NCBI GenBank assembly: GCA_033026295.1
Contig: CM065179.1
Coordinates: forward strand, 19,399,275-19,463,274
DNA: 64,000 nt
Direction: 5' to 3'
DNA from: Channa striata
Taxonomy: Eukaryota > Chordata > Actinopteri > Anabantiformes > Channidae
Shown here: positions 46,396 to 58,000 of the stretch, one piece after another
How the letters are laid out: each line of letters starts with the position of its first letter
Position numbering within the stretch: the stretch's first letter is position 1
The notes under the pieces: generated by a model
What the model was told of the DNA's origin: nothing
The model's input: the letters and a program-made list of their open reading frames with translations, nothing else
Database searches by the model: none
Program-made: the position numbers and the translations under genes

Positions 46396-47139
46396 CAGCA
46401 ACAGTGGTTTCAGATGTAACATAATGGAACAATATAGCATGGCTTAATAAATGATAACACTTGATAAAATAGTGGCAAAGAGAAAAAAAAAGACATATAA
46501 AATAAATATTTATACCCCCCAAAAAAGTTTTGCCTAGATTTAGGATCCCCTCAATTGGCAAGTTATTGTAGCCTGATGTCTCATAATGTCCCTGGTAAGT
46601 AGATTAATACATATGCTTGGGGTAGAGCTTCTGAGAAGTTAAAGTTATACTTATATATATATATATATATGTATAGAATTGTTCATAAATATGAGCAAAT
46701 AAATTTGTGTATATTGAAGTAGCACCGAGTCAACGACTCAAATCAAATTCTATGTCATTTTAACAATATTAATTTACTGTAAAAGCCTGGACTCTAGTTG
46801 ACTTTAAGATCGTTTATTATCTGTAGCCGAATTGCTGGATCAATTGGCATTTTTTTATTTTATTTGTTTTGTTTCGTAGTGACGTTTCACATTCCCACAT
46901 TAAATCACTGCCACCACACGAGACACAGCAGTTTCCAGCGTCCTTCCTCAGTCCGCTCCGGATTAAAAGTCCAGTTTTCTGTTTCAGCTCTCCACTGTTT
47001 AACACAAGCCATGATTCACAGTCTTACAATTTGTCTTTCACTGACCTTCTCACTTTACAGTTTTCGCTTCCTGTCACTATCGCTGCCGCTGTTTAAACTC
47101 GAAATGCTGGTTTTCGAAGGTGAAGGCCCGCCCTACTCG

Positions 47140-47645
47140 GCCTGTGATTGGCTGCCATTCTCACCTTGACCAATCTCAGTCCTCATGCCTAAAGCGACAG
47201 CGACAAGTACTGGCCAATCAGAGACGGGTAGGATGTCCCCGTTGCTGAGTAACGGCGTAGAAACGATGTGAGAAAACCGCGGTCAGCCAATCGGTGAGCG
47301 CTGCGTTAGACTGTAGGAGGAGGGAACCGGAAATGGGAACTGCTTACCGATTTTCGGGTTGCGGGACCTTCGGCACACGACGTTTCGCGGCACATTGGCG
47401 TTGAGGTTGAATGTCTAACTCATTTTTTTACAGTGTTATAAAAAGTTTCGGACATATACAAACATTTCCGTCTGCGGCTGCTGAGCTGTGGTAAACACGA
47501 TGGTTTTAGCGGTAGCATTGACATTGAGTGGACTGACTTTGGACCGACGGTTCCTGCTGTAATGAGAAATCGCCTGGGCTCCAGATAACAGGCGGCTGTG
47601 TCAGCAGAGTGAGCTGTTTTTCTCAGGAAAAGAGCAAAAAAAAAA
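47140..47645 (+). promoter_or_regulatory. oma1: oma1 promoter/5' UTR with four CCAAT boxes
   Basis: GTGATTGGCTG (about 47145), GACCAATCTC (about 47169), TGGCCAATCAG (about 47212) and CAGCCAATCGG (about 47284) are four CCAAT-type NF-Y sites in about 150 bp. They are followed by CpG-rich GGTTGCGGGACCTTCGGCACACGACG (about 47356-47381). No TATA box. Spaced CCAAT boxes are common in promoters of mitochondrial housekeeping genes (inference). Confidence 0.6.
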
Positions 47646-50600
47646 ATGCTTCTGTCTTGTATTACTGTTTTAGGGAACCGTCGTTTCTTTTCACTTTGTA
47701 AACCTCTGACACGAACTGTCACGGTCAGCCCAGTCACTCGACCTTTCCCGGGGAGGTTGCACCATGTGTCCCCTCGGATCAGCTGTCAACCACCAACAGG
47801 CTCTGTCCACTCCTGTCACGGCGGACCACGTGTCTGCAGCGGGGCTTCAGCCCTGCAGCCCGCTGCTGTGCGGACACACCAGCTCCACACTTCAGCCCCT
47901 GTGAGAGCCCTGCCCGCTCCTCTCATATGGATGGTGCTAAAACCTCTGCAGAAGTTTATGGCTATAATACTGGGCAGGTAGGAGACCGTGGGTTCTGCTG
48001 GAGGAAATACAAAAAAGCATCAGTGTAGCAGTATACATAATACACTTTATTATACAGATTATACAGTGCATATAATCTGAGACTAGTACTATAAAAGTAA
48101 TGGTTATGTTTAATGGATCATTTCAATAAATAAGATGTATTTATCTTTACCAGTAAAGAATGAGCTTTTTTTAAACTACCTTGTATGCTGTTTTGATGAT
48201 CATATGTTTGAGAATTTAGCTTGCCTAACATACATCACATATCTTTCGAGAGATCAATAACATGTTATTATCATATGGTTTTGCTTTATTATTAAGATTC
48301 TAGTAACTATAAAGTTCTCAAAATAAATGTGATGCAGTAAAAGCTAATTTGTCTCAAACACAGTGAAGTCAAATAGTGAAGTGGCAGAGAATGCAAATAA
48401 TCAAAGCAGAAACACCTAAAAATTGTACAATAAGTACAGTACCTAACTAACTGACCTCTGTTACTGTACCACAGCACACCCACATATTTCATTACACAAA
48501 TGTTAATAAGATATAATTATTGAGAATAAAATTGAGATAAGCAGCATTTTTAAGAGCAAATAAAAAGTCAGCAATATTAATTTGAAATGCATTTATAAAC
48601 ATATTTGCAACATGATAAAGCAAATTAAGTTTAGAGCACAATTTTATTTAATTAACTTATATGCCATATTAATTAAATAATAGGCATATTGGAAATTGTT
48701 TTATCCACAACTGTATTAATTACATTTATTAAATTAAGATAAATTACTTACAACTTGTTGCCATGCTTTTAATTAAGTGGTTTTAATTAACTAGTAAAAA
48801 TTGATAATTGAAACAAACAGACTATGGTAATATCATTTGGCACACATTATCACAGGAGGCTCCATAGCAACACACCACCACTGAAGCATCATTAATTAAT
48901 TTGCAGTTATTTGGGGTCAAGACAAATGAATTCAGCCTACTGTTACACAACTCTCTGCAAGTCACAGACTTGTCATAAACGTTCTTCTGCTTCAGTATTT
49001 GACTGTCTCCTCTGAGCAAAAGCCCAAAATCACTTGCATTTTGTGCACAGTGCATTTTATGAACATATTTTATAAATGTTTTAATGCTTCAGGTAAAGAG
49101 ATTATTTATCTCAGATGGCCTGTCTAGGTTCCTAAAATTTTTTTTAATAAATGAAAATTTTCCAGGCATGAAAGGAGCTTCTTTCTGTAGCACTGTAGGG
49201 CAGTTTGTGATTTAGCATGAGGATGTGTGAGCTCTCACAGGCCTCCCTCTATGTACAGGAGTATAAGGAAGTGGTGGGCAGCTCTACCTGACAATCGCCG
49301 GCAGCTCATGCGTGAATGGGCCTGGCAGCGCCGCTGGCATCTGGCAGCTTGGACAGGCGTTGCTATGGTGATTTTATCCCTCCTCCTCCTGACCCACCTG
49401 GATGAGACCCCAGTGACAGGACGGACACGGCTCCTGGTGTTCAGCAGGGAGAACTACATGGAGCTGGCAGCTCTAATGTCAGAGGAAGTGAGTAAATGAA
49501 TGGAGACAGACATTTAGTGAATAATACAAATAATCTTTTTTGCACACATTATTCACAAGATTGGTTTGTTCAGAGTGGAAGATGCCCAGGATAGAGTGAG
49601 GTGGAAAAGGATAATTCGCTGATGGGAAAAGCCCCAAGAGAAGTAGTAGATTCACAAGATTGTTGTGTGTGTTTCAGTACATGGAGGCGTTTGGAAAGAT
49701 GCTGCTTCCTGTCACTGACCCTCGTCACAAAGTGGTCGAGCAGCTGGTGCAGCACCTGGCAGAAAGGAACAAGGACATCCCTGAAATGTCTGATGTCACC
49801 TGGAGCGTCCAAGTGGTGCAAAGTCCTATCATTAATGCGTTTGTCCTACCGGTCAGTAATGAAAAACTAATGAAAGAATTAAAACACTTCTGTGTATTTT
49901 CACATTATGAATTGGATTGAATTTTCCTTCACAAAGAATGGGAACGTTTTCATGTTTACTGGGATGCTGGAAGCTGTGGAAGATGTACACCAGCTCAGTA
50001 TAGTCCTGGGACACGAGATGGCTCACGCATTATTAGGACACACTGTAAGTACACAGCCTTTACACACTGTTTGTGACTCTGGTATAGTTTATGTCCCTGA
50101 TGATATGGCCTCTCCTGTTATTTACTCTAGTACTTGACCTGACATTTGGAGTCAGTCACTTTGTTTTTCAAAGATAGGACTGTTTCTCAATGACCTGTGT
50201 CTCAAAACCACAGTGTTGGCATTTTGTTTCTGCTGCTAAAATGCTGTAATGTGCAAAGACCTTTGCACAGCACACTGATATTTAAAAGGGTTGGCTGATA
50301 GTAGGAGACCCTACATTCCAAGGTGATTAGTCACTGAAAACACTTAAAGTGCAAATGATGTTCAGGAATAAAGTGTAGTCATTTAGAAAGCCTTGGCACA
50401 AAGAGATGAAGTTACAGCTGTAAGCCTTTCTGGTCTCTCCGCACAAGGTTGTAAAATATTTATGTGGACCTCCTATAGGTAGATACCTTATACACAGAGA
50501 GGCCCGACTACTTATTATCAGCCCCACACTCAGTCTCAGACGTATTGTGCTGGCTGAAGTGGCATCAGTTGCACTGATCTTGCATCAGCCGGTGATGAAG

Positions 50601-53600
50601 ACTCTGACAATAACCTCCAAACACTCACTTATCCTGTCTGTGCTATGATGACCAGAGTCCTGTTGACCTCGGGAACTGTCGTGTTTTATTAATTCTCCAC
50701 AGATGGCTGTTTTTACTTTGCCTATAAAAGCCCATTCTTCTTGTTCTAGAAAAGTGTCTAATGAAGTTGTAGGTATTTCGAGACTATAAACGTCCTCAGA
50801 GGAAATGCTTGAAGGAGATTTTAATTAGACGAAGGGAATGAGCATTGATGGGGCTCAATATTACCCAGTAGGTGTGTGCTATTGGATTGGCTGTTAAAAC
50901 CTCTAAATCTGTTACAAAGTAAAAGTTCCACTAAAATAGATGGGAACAATCAATAACTTGCTGCTGCCTCATTCACCTCCTCAAAACTTTTTACTTCAAT
51001 TTTTCTCTTCCTGTTCCAGTTTTCTATCCTTTGTGACTCAAATCTTTACTTTCCTTCTCCTTCTTTGCCCCAACAGGCAGAACAGGCCAGTCTGTCCCAT
51101 GTTGTGGACTTCCTGTCTCTTATTCTGCTGACAGCCATCTGGGCCGTGTGTCCTCGAGACAGCCTGGCCCTGCTGGTCCAGTGGGTGCAGAACAAACTTA
51201 CACAGGTCTGACACATTTTAGGGCGCCACACATATAAACTGTATGATACTATTTTAATTTCCATGTTTGATAAGAAATGTTATGAATCTTATACATACAA
51301 AATGTGTCTCTCCATCAGTTGATGTTCAACCATCCCTACAGCAGGAGACTGGAGGCTGAAGCAGACCAAGTCGGAATGCTGTTGGCGGCTAAGGTAAATC
51401 CATTGATTTCACACATGAAGTTCTGTTTGCTCTTCACAAGGACTCAGGCTGTTACAACACATGTATATTGTCTGTTCCAATTTCAGCCTTTATCTTGTTT
51501 TTGATGGAGTCAACTTAACATCATTTTAGGCTTTAGGCTTTTGATTATAAGATGTAAAGAGCAGGGTACCCTCATTTATTAGATTCCAACACTAAATATC
51601 ACTAAGACTTTGACCCTTTTGTACTCCAAATTATTTGTACACTTGGAAGGCCATGTGTGATGATGAAGTTTTTGTTGAAAATCAGCATTTTACTTTACAG
51701 AGGAATTAAAAAAGTGAATGTTGATTCGGGTTCTGTAATCTGTCTGCAGAACAATAGGGGGCACTGTTGTCAAGCCTAAACAAATTCAGTTGATTACTCC
51801 GTAACAGTTTACATCTCAGAGCAAGACAGACAGATGCCACATTGTGTCTGTCTTTCTCATTCCATGGGGTGTGTATTTGTACTTCCCAGGCCTGTGCAGA
51901 TGTGCGAACAGGCCCCGTATTCTGGCAGCAAATGGAAATCCGAGAACAGTTGACTGGCGAGACCACCCTTCCCGAGTGGCTGTCTACACACCCATCACAC
52001 AGGAACAGAAGCGCCCAGCTGGACCGTCTTATACCACAGGTAGAGACACCCACTGACCGGATCCCCAGCTCATTTCAAATAACAGCATGGATTAACAGAG
52101 ATCTTACCTCCAGCCTTGAGTCATCTGTTTGTTCAGAGTAAAGACTCTTTGATCCCTGTGTAACGAGAAAGACCTACACCTGTCTGTTGTTTAGAAGAAA
52201 GAGAAATAGCTTTAGGAGCTGTTAGAAGAGGTCTTAATAGAACTAATGAAGCATCTGGAGAGATACAAACCCATCTGCAGACATGAGAAAAGCAGGGCAG
52301 AGAGGAAAAAGAGGCTTGGGGAGGAAAGGAAAAGATGCAGGGTTTTAGCAAGACAGGAAAAACAGTTTGCCACACAGGGGTGTGGATATCTGCTAAAGTC
52401 AAACTTTTAGAGGCTTTGAGTTGAGGACCAGACAGAAAACAGCCCCAGAGCTTAATAGCACACACTCTGTGCCGACACTGGGGTGAGACAATCCACGGTA
52501 CCCAAAGGCTAAGAGGAAATCAAAAAGTGGTTAAGCAAAGTGGCAACTTTTATGGAAAACGTTAGCATCTGCAATGATTATGCCTCACGTGTGTGTGTGT
52601 GTGTGTTTTGTGTCTGAGGCACAGAGAACGGAGAGAGACACAGTTTACCAGTGTATTACGCAGCAGCAAATTTAACCTTGAACGTGATTTGCGCTTTTGT
52701 AACACTGTCAAATGCTCCAAGCACGAAAGACGAACAGATGGATAAACCACTAATTGTCCATCAGGTGCATGTGTTGTCGAGTGTGTGTATATGTTCTGTG
52801 CCTGTGTGTTATATGTATGTCCTCATGCATCTCCATACCCCTGTGTGGTACATTGACCTCTAGCAACAGTTGTTGTTGAGACCAGGCTGTAGCCACAGGC
52901 AGTGAAGTGATGAAGACTGTTGTTTGGAGGATTCATTGCCATATATTGTGTGTGTACGTGTGTGTGTGCTAAAAATTCTGTGGCAGTGGCATCTGCAATG
53001 CTTTCCTCACCTCAAAGCGTTTATTCCAGCACCACTGCGCATATGAGCCAGTTAACGGCTGAGCTTAGTCCAGGGGAAAATCATGCACGATGTGCTGTTT
53101 TTAACCTTGTGAGAGGTGACAGCATCAAGCTACTTAACCTGACTCTAGCGAGGACACTCCGCCTCCACTAGTGCGCTCATCATCCTTAAGCAAGTCCACT
53201 GTTGGCGTGAGATGGAGAGCATGTTGAGTGGGAAGCTAAATGCATGTCTGTGTCCAAAGCCTTGTAGGTGATTCTAAGGGAGATATTATTGAGTTGTGTG
53301 TGGGTGTTTGTGAGGACAGACATAGGGAGTTATTCAACCTACATGCCCTATTTTAAAGAAGAGAAGAAATACGCTAACGTCAGTCCGTTGGTTTTTCCAC
53401 TGTGTCAACACTATTGCTTGGCCCAGACTAATATCAGCAACTCCTGGAACAGATTAAGGAACGAGTTTTGTACAAACATGGTCCTGGTCCCCAAAGAATG
53501 AGGCTTACTGACTTTCAGTCTATCTTGTACTTTAATTACTGACTAAATAAAAACTAATAGCACTAAAGCTAATAGAACTCACACAATCCTCAACTGTAGT

Positions 53601-55080
53601 TATTGTTTAATGGGAATTCATTTTCACATCTTAATAAAATAAGATGTTTTAGCATTTAACTCCATGCACTGCTGTGCCTCAGTGTATCCCATCTCTGCTG
53701 GAAAAAATACTAGCGTGACTGTGAACTTTGATTCTCGCGGATTCTCTCTGTGGTGTCCTACTTTGATTCTCTGTCATTTAGACCTTTACATTCTTCTGTC
53801 TCTGTTGCATTTATTTAATTCAACAACTGGGTTATAATGAAACGAGCAAGCAACTGATTTCTTCTTGTACTATAAACCTAAACAGCCAATTAGCACATTT
53901 ATTGTAGCTTATCAGCGGTAGTGCATCGGGTTCGAATGCAGAAGTCCGGGAGTTCGAATCTCTCCCCATGAGGCGTCCCCACCCAGCCACCAAGGGCCAA
54001 CTATTAGTGTTAAGAATTATATTTGATGCAGGAAAATAAAGTAAAAACCATTTCTAAATTTGAGTAAAATTTGTTATTTTCTCAATGAATTCAAGAATAC
54101 AGTACGATCAATCTGCTTTAGTGAGTGTCCAAAAGAATCTAGTCCAGATCTTCACTCTAGGTCCTGCATGTCAAAGAGTTCATGCCTTGCACACAAGAAT
54201 GAATAAAGTGTGAATGAAGACTCAAAACATCTTTCTTACTGTACTAATACATGCCAGCTGGCTATCTTTAGTAAAATCACCTGGAAATAAAGATAGAATT
54301 CACACTGCGATATGCTCTCTTGCCCTATTTTTTGGCACAACAGATGGAGCAGGCACAAATTAAGGTTGAAGTGGTTTCTGTTGATAACTACATTTTGTTT
54401 TCCTTTGTGTAATGACTGATTAAAAGAATGTATGTTTGGCCACAAGTTGTGTTGTTTAAGTGGAAAATTAGTTTGTTGTTCCCTGTTTTTAATGTTTTGT
54501 TAGCATTAATATAAAAAGAACATTTTGCAAAAAAGGTGTAATTTTGTCCAATGATCTTGTGTTTGAGACTGTGTGTTACCTGTTTTGAAAATGTGATGTG
54601 TATAGGTGTGTCTTCATAGTTACTGCAATTACACAGGCTTATACTTATAATACTGGCTACCAGAACTTTTGAGGTGTAATGATTACTTCTATATATTTTA
54701 TGTATAGAATAATATATATATAATATAGTAAGTTTTTTCTTTCTTTTTCTTTGTATGTCCAGGCTCTGGATTTGAGGGAAAGATGTCTCTGCCCTGCTCT
54801 ACCTGCTTCTGACCCTCGTGTTAGGTTTTCCAAGAGTGTGCGCACATTGCTGGACCAGGAGAAAAGAGAGCCAGTGAGGACAAGCAAGCATCACCTGTCC
54901 CACAGCCTCAACTTACTCCCCATCGGAGCTTCGGTTCCCCAAACTCCATTTACTGCTTCCCTAAATTTGGATGAAAAAAGAAAAGGTTCAGTTCCAGTGA
55001 GAAAGGCAGATGAAGCGGTCCCTGTCCCGACTCCCGCTGAGCAAAATGAACCACAACACAGAGTTCACATCACCAGCTGA
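47646..55080 (+). CDS. oma1: OMA1 mitochondrial zinc metallopeptidase, 8 coding exons
   Basis: OMA1 is the stress-activated M48-family protease of the inner mitochondrial membrane; it cleaves OPA1 and DELE1. Coding exons: 47646-47977, 49259-49487, 49678-49851, 49937-50044, 51077-51205, 51319-51393, 51890-52039, 54763-55080. Total 1515 nt, 504 aa (human 524), with no frame problem. Exon 1 is a Ser/Arg-rich mitochondrial targeting region ending in MVLKPLQKFMAIILGR. Exon 2 continues SIRKWWAALP and a transmembrane helix (about 139-156, WTGVAMVILSLLLLTHL). The active site is LGHEMAHALLGH (HExxH at 271-275) with EAEAD at 336-340 as the third ligand region. AKACADVR keeps the cysteine reported as redox-sensing in human OMA1. 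PEWLSTHPSH follows. The C-terminal exon is poorly conserved. An ATG at 47646 preceded by a run of A is the first ATG in the exon. Confidence 0.97.
47978..49258 (+). other. oma1: oma1 intron 1
   Basis: 1.28 kb, very AT-rich (many TTAATTAA-like words around 48640-48900). No gene or recognisable repeat. Confidence 0.75.
49937..52039 (+). CDS. oma1: oma1 exons 4-7: M48 peptidase core
   Basis: Exon 4 carries NGNVFMFTGMLEAVEDVHQL followed by SIVLGHEMAHALLGHT with the HExxH zinc motif. Exon 5 gives a hydrophobic VVDFLSLILLTAIWAVCPRD stretch. Exon 6 gives FNHPYSRRLEAEADQVGMLL. Exon 7 gives ACADVRTGPVFWQQM and LPEWLSTHPSHRNR. All exons are phase 0 at both ends, which makes each one skippable in frame. 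Confidence 0.96.
50045..51076 (+). other. oma1: oma1 intron 4
   Basis: 1.03 kb, between the HExxH exon and the next. No gene seen; pyrimidine-rich toward the acceptor. Confidence 0.75.
51394..51889 (+). other. oma1: oma1 intron 6
   Basis: 496 bp, unremarkable. Confidence 0.75.
52040..54762 (+). other. oma1: oma1 intron 7 (2.7 kb)
   Basis: The longest oma1 intron. Contains (GT)n at 52590-52605 and a possible tRNA-derived SINE fragment near 53905-54010; a run of (TA) lies near 54706-54725 just upstream of the final exon. No additional exon recognised. Confidence 0.75.
53905..54010 (+). repeat. Possible tRNA-derived SINE fragment
   Basis: TAGCTTATCAGCGGTAGTGC (A-box-like) and GGGAGTTCGAATCTCTCCCC (a perfect B-box stem-loop) sit in tRNA order, followed by CCACCCAGCCACCAAGGGCC, a tail word seen in some fish SINEs. 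It does not fold into a complete tRNA, so a SINE remnant is preferred. Confidence 0.45.
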
Positions 55081-58000
55081 CAGGGCTTTTAAATCCCCAC
55101 AAGCCTCTACAAATCAAGTGAATTATATTTACTGCTGATATTTGATTTTAGTGCCATGGTGCAAATATTGTCCAGCTAATATCTATCATAGGCACCAGGT
55201 TAGTCCTTGTTGCTGTTGGTGGTAGTGTGGAAATATTCTAAATTAGAAGAAAATTAACAGAAACACATAAAGATTAAAAAAAGATCAGTGCTCCTTCTAC
55301 ACCCTCCTGACTGAACTTCAGAGACTGTTACTCATGCCTGGTGACTACAAAGATGCCACATTAATTAGATAAACTCGATCAGGGAAATGCTGAATTAATT
55401 AGCAAAGCTTCCATACATTGCAAGATTAGTATGTGCATTATTCATCAACACAGAGCAACAGATGAGAGTAAGCACTTTATATGTGCATGTTGAAGGCTGT
55501 GTCCATGGCTGACTGAGGACATCTACATTACTATTACCACTGCTATATTCATATGCCATGCAAATTTTCTAATCTGAGGGACCTAATGGTGTAAATTTAT
55601 GCTGGGGTTGTTTGGAGGTTTTCTGCACAGCAATGCCAATATCCACCGTCAAGCTTGAGAAATATTTCATGGGACTTTGTAAAATCTTATTTAACAAGGC
55701 AAGATGACTGAGAAAACATTTTTTATGCACAGCAACAGCCTGCAGGAGCAGTTGCACAATGAAGGGGGAGGGAGGGAGTTTTGGTTTCTATCTTGATAAT
55801 GTTTTGTGCTGCAACAGAATAGCAAACATGGTTATACTGTGAAATCAAAGTGGTAAGACTGTACTGCGTTTTAATATGGGATGATTTTTTTATTTATATC
55901 ATGCTTTTTAGGTGCTGAGACTCTCACAGCTAACAAAACAGCAATCAGCAGTTTTACACCCACTGTGAAAGCTTTGTTTTCCTGCAGCATTAGACTGTGT
56001 GTCTTTATTAGAGTAAGTGGCCAGTGATTAGTTTTGTGCAAAACAGTCCAATGAAAAGCCAAGGGAATCATTTTTGCATATCAGTATCTCAGCAGAAAAA
56101 AATCAAACCTTGGAAGGCCCGAAAAAGTGTTTGGTGTTTTTTCCGAATGCAAGATGCACTCAATTTCAAATGGATAAAAGATGTACATTTATCAATAGAA
56201 CGATCAGCCTGTGACATATGGGAAAAGCTTTAAAAACCTTTCATTGTCACACCAACCAATTAGGCAGTGGATGAAAGATAAGTGGAGATATAGACCAATG
56301 TACCAGGCACTTTCTTCTCAAGTGTTTGTGTGTGTGTAAGGGTGGTTGGGCGCCAACTGTAATAGCAGTTACAGTTTTCGCAGTTCTTTACTGATACCAG
56401 GCTCGCAGAGAAATTACCTGCTGGCCTCTCACAGGTGATGAGACAAATGTAAAGTTTGAAAATCTATGACAGGTTTACACCAAACCAGTCAAAGTCACAT
56501 GAAAGCTGCTCGAACACCCCTCAGCCGGCCTCGCTGCAGTGTGTGTGTAATGTCTGGCAAATGTTACTGACTCTTGTTAAATGCAAAATCGATCTTGGGA
56601 TATCTCAGGTATTGAAAATAATTAAAACTCCATGCATCTGATGCAGAACTCAAGAGTAAAATTACTGGGTCTTACCCGATGACACGGGCCTGTTATCGGA
56701 TGGTAGGGTAGGCAATTGTAATTCATTCAGCTTTCCATTTCCTGGTCACATTGTTGTGTGAATGCTGAAGCGTCTGAATGCAGCTCCCTCACCACTCAGA
56801 CAGAATTTGGAACATGAGCAGGCAACAGATGACACACTCACACCCAGAGGTAATTGTAATGAGCGTGATACAATACACACACACTGCGTTGAGTAATTGT
56901 AGCCTACTGCTGGAGTCTAAACAATACTGCGACAGAGGGCTTAATCAAGGAAAACAATGAGACAGCAGTCAGATGGATTGGAAGGACAGAAATAGAAAAG
57001 AGACAAAGTGGAACCACGGGGATTGACGGGAGAAAAGAAAAGATTTCGTTTCAAGTGAAAGAGAACATCTTTTTGGTGTGATTTCCATTTAAATCAAACA
57101 TTTGATTTTTAATATATTTTAGCTCAAATGCTGGATGGAAAAGCCTTCCTCTGTGCGGTTTCTCTGTTCACATATGTAGCCTTGGGCAGATGAGATCTGT
57201 TCCGCTAAGTGATTTAGAAATCAGATGCCTACTTTGTGTCAGTAAATTCACCTCAAGTCTCACATTGTCTTGCGTTTGTGTATTCTTCCACCCACTGGAG
57301 ACGTCAGACTGCTTCTGATACCTCCGACAAGCTGCTTGCAGGTATTTCAAAGTATTGACAAGCCGAGCAGCATTGAAAAGTGAAAGAAGGAGCAGTAAAG
57401 CCAGAACACCCACAACAGAGCATTAAGGACACAATAGACGGCAAACTCGAGATGCTGTTTCCCCAACAAAAACACTCCCAGAGAGAGTCAGGGCAGTGAG
57501 GGTGCAGCCCGACACATCTGTTGTGTAGGTGGCTGAATGATGTCCCAGAATGCAGCCTGGCTGCCCTCTGACCTCCCTGTGGAGTGTAGCTCGAACTGGC
57601 TCATCCGCACTTCCATTTCTTGGATCCGCCCGGCACACACACACACATGCATAGGCAGCAGCTGGCTGTGGCGTGTAGAGGGAATATGGTGATGGAAATG
57701 TGTGTGCGGTTGTGGTAAAAGTTACTGTGTCCTTCCGCTGTGCATTAATTATACATGTGGCATGTGGGTGTCTGATTGAAATGAATATTTTACTGCTTTT
57801 AATCACTGCCATTGCCGGAGTGATGGAGCATCTGGCTGTGTTACCTGGGTAATTAAAGATGCTGTCTCACACACAGACATGCAAGTCTCAGAGGTTGTGT
57901 CTGCAGTATGAGACAGAAGTACTCCAGAGGTTTACTAATGAGTCAAAATTAGATTTGGAATGCTTTAAAGTAATGGGGCCCACAGAATAATAAAGATGGC

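Larger units (their letters stand above)
45134..47100 (+). other. mysm1: mysm1 3' UTR and mysm1-oma1 intergenic sequence
   Basis: No coding exon. Holds a DNA-transposon remnant (45299-45790), a dispersed repeat at 46340-46395, a short (TA)n tract (46652-46670) and candidate polyadenylation signals (ATTAAA 45952, AATAAA 46446). The transcript end cannot be fixed. Confidence 0.6.

Noticed and set aside
46798..47169. 123-codon open frame upstream of oma1
   Set aside because: No homology, overlaps the CCAAT-box region, and has no Kozak or splice support.
53905..53980. tRNA gene
   Set aside because: A-box and B-box words are present, but no acceptor stem or anticodon arm can be folded; a SINE fragment fits better.
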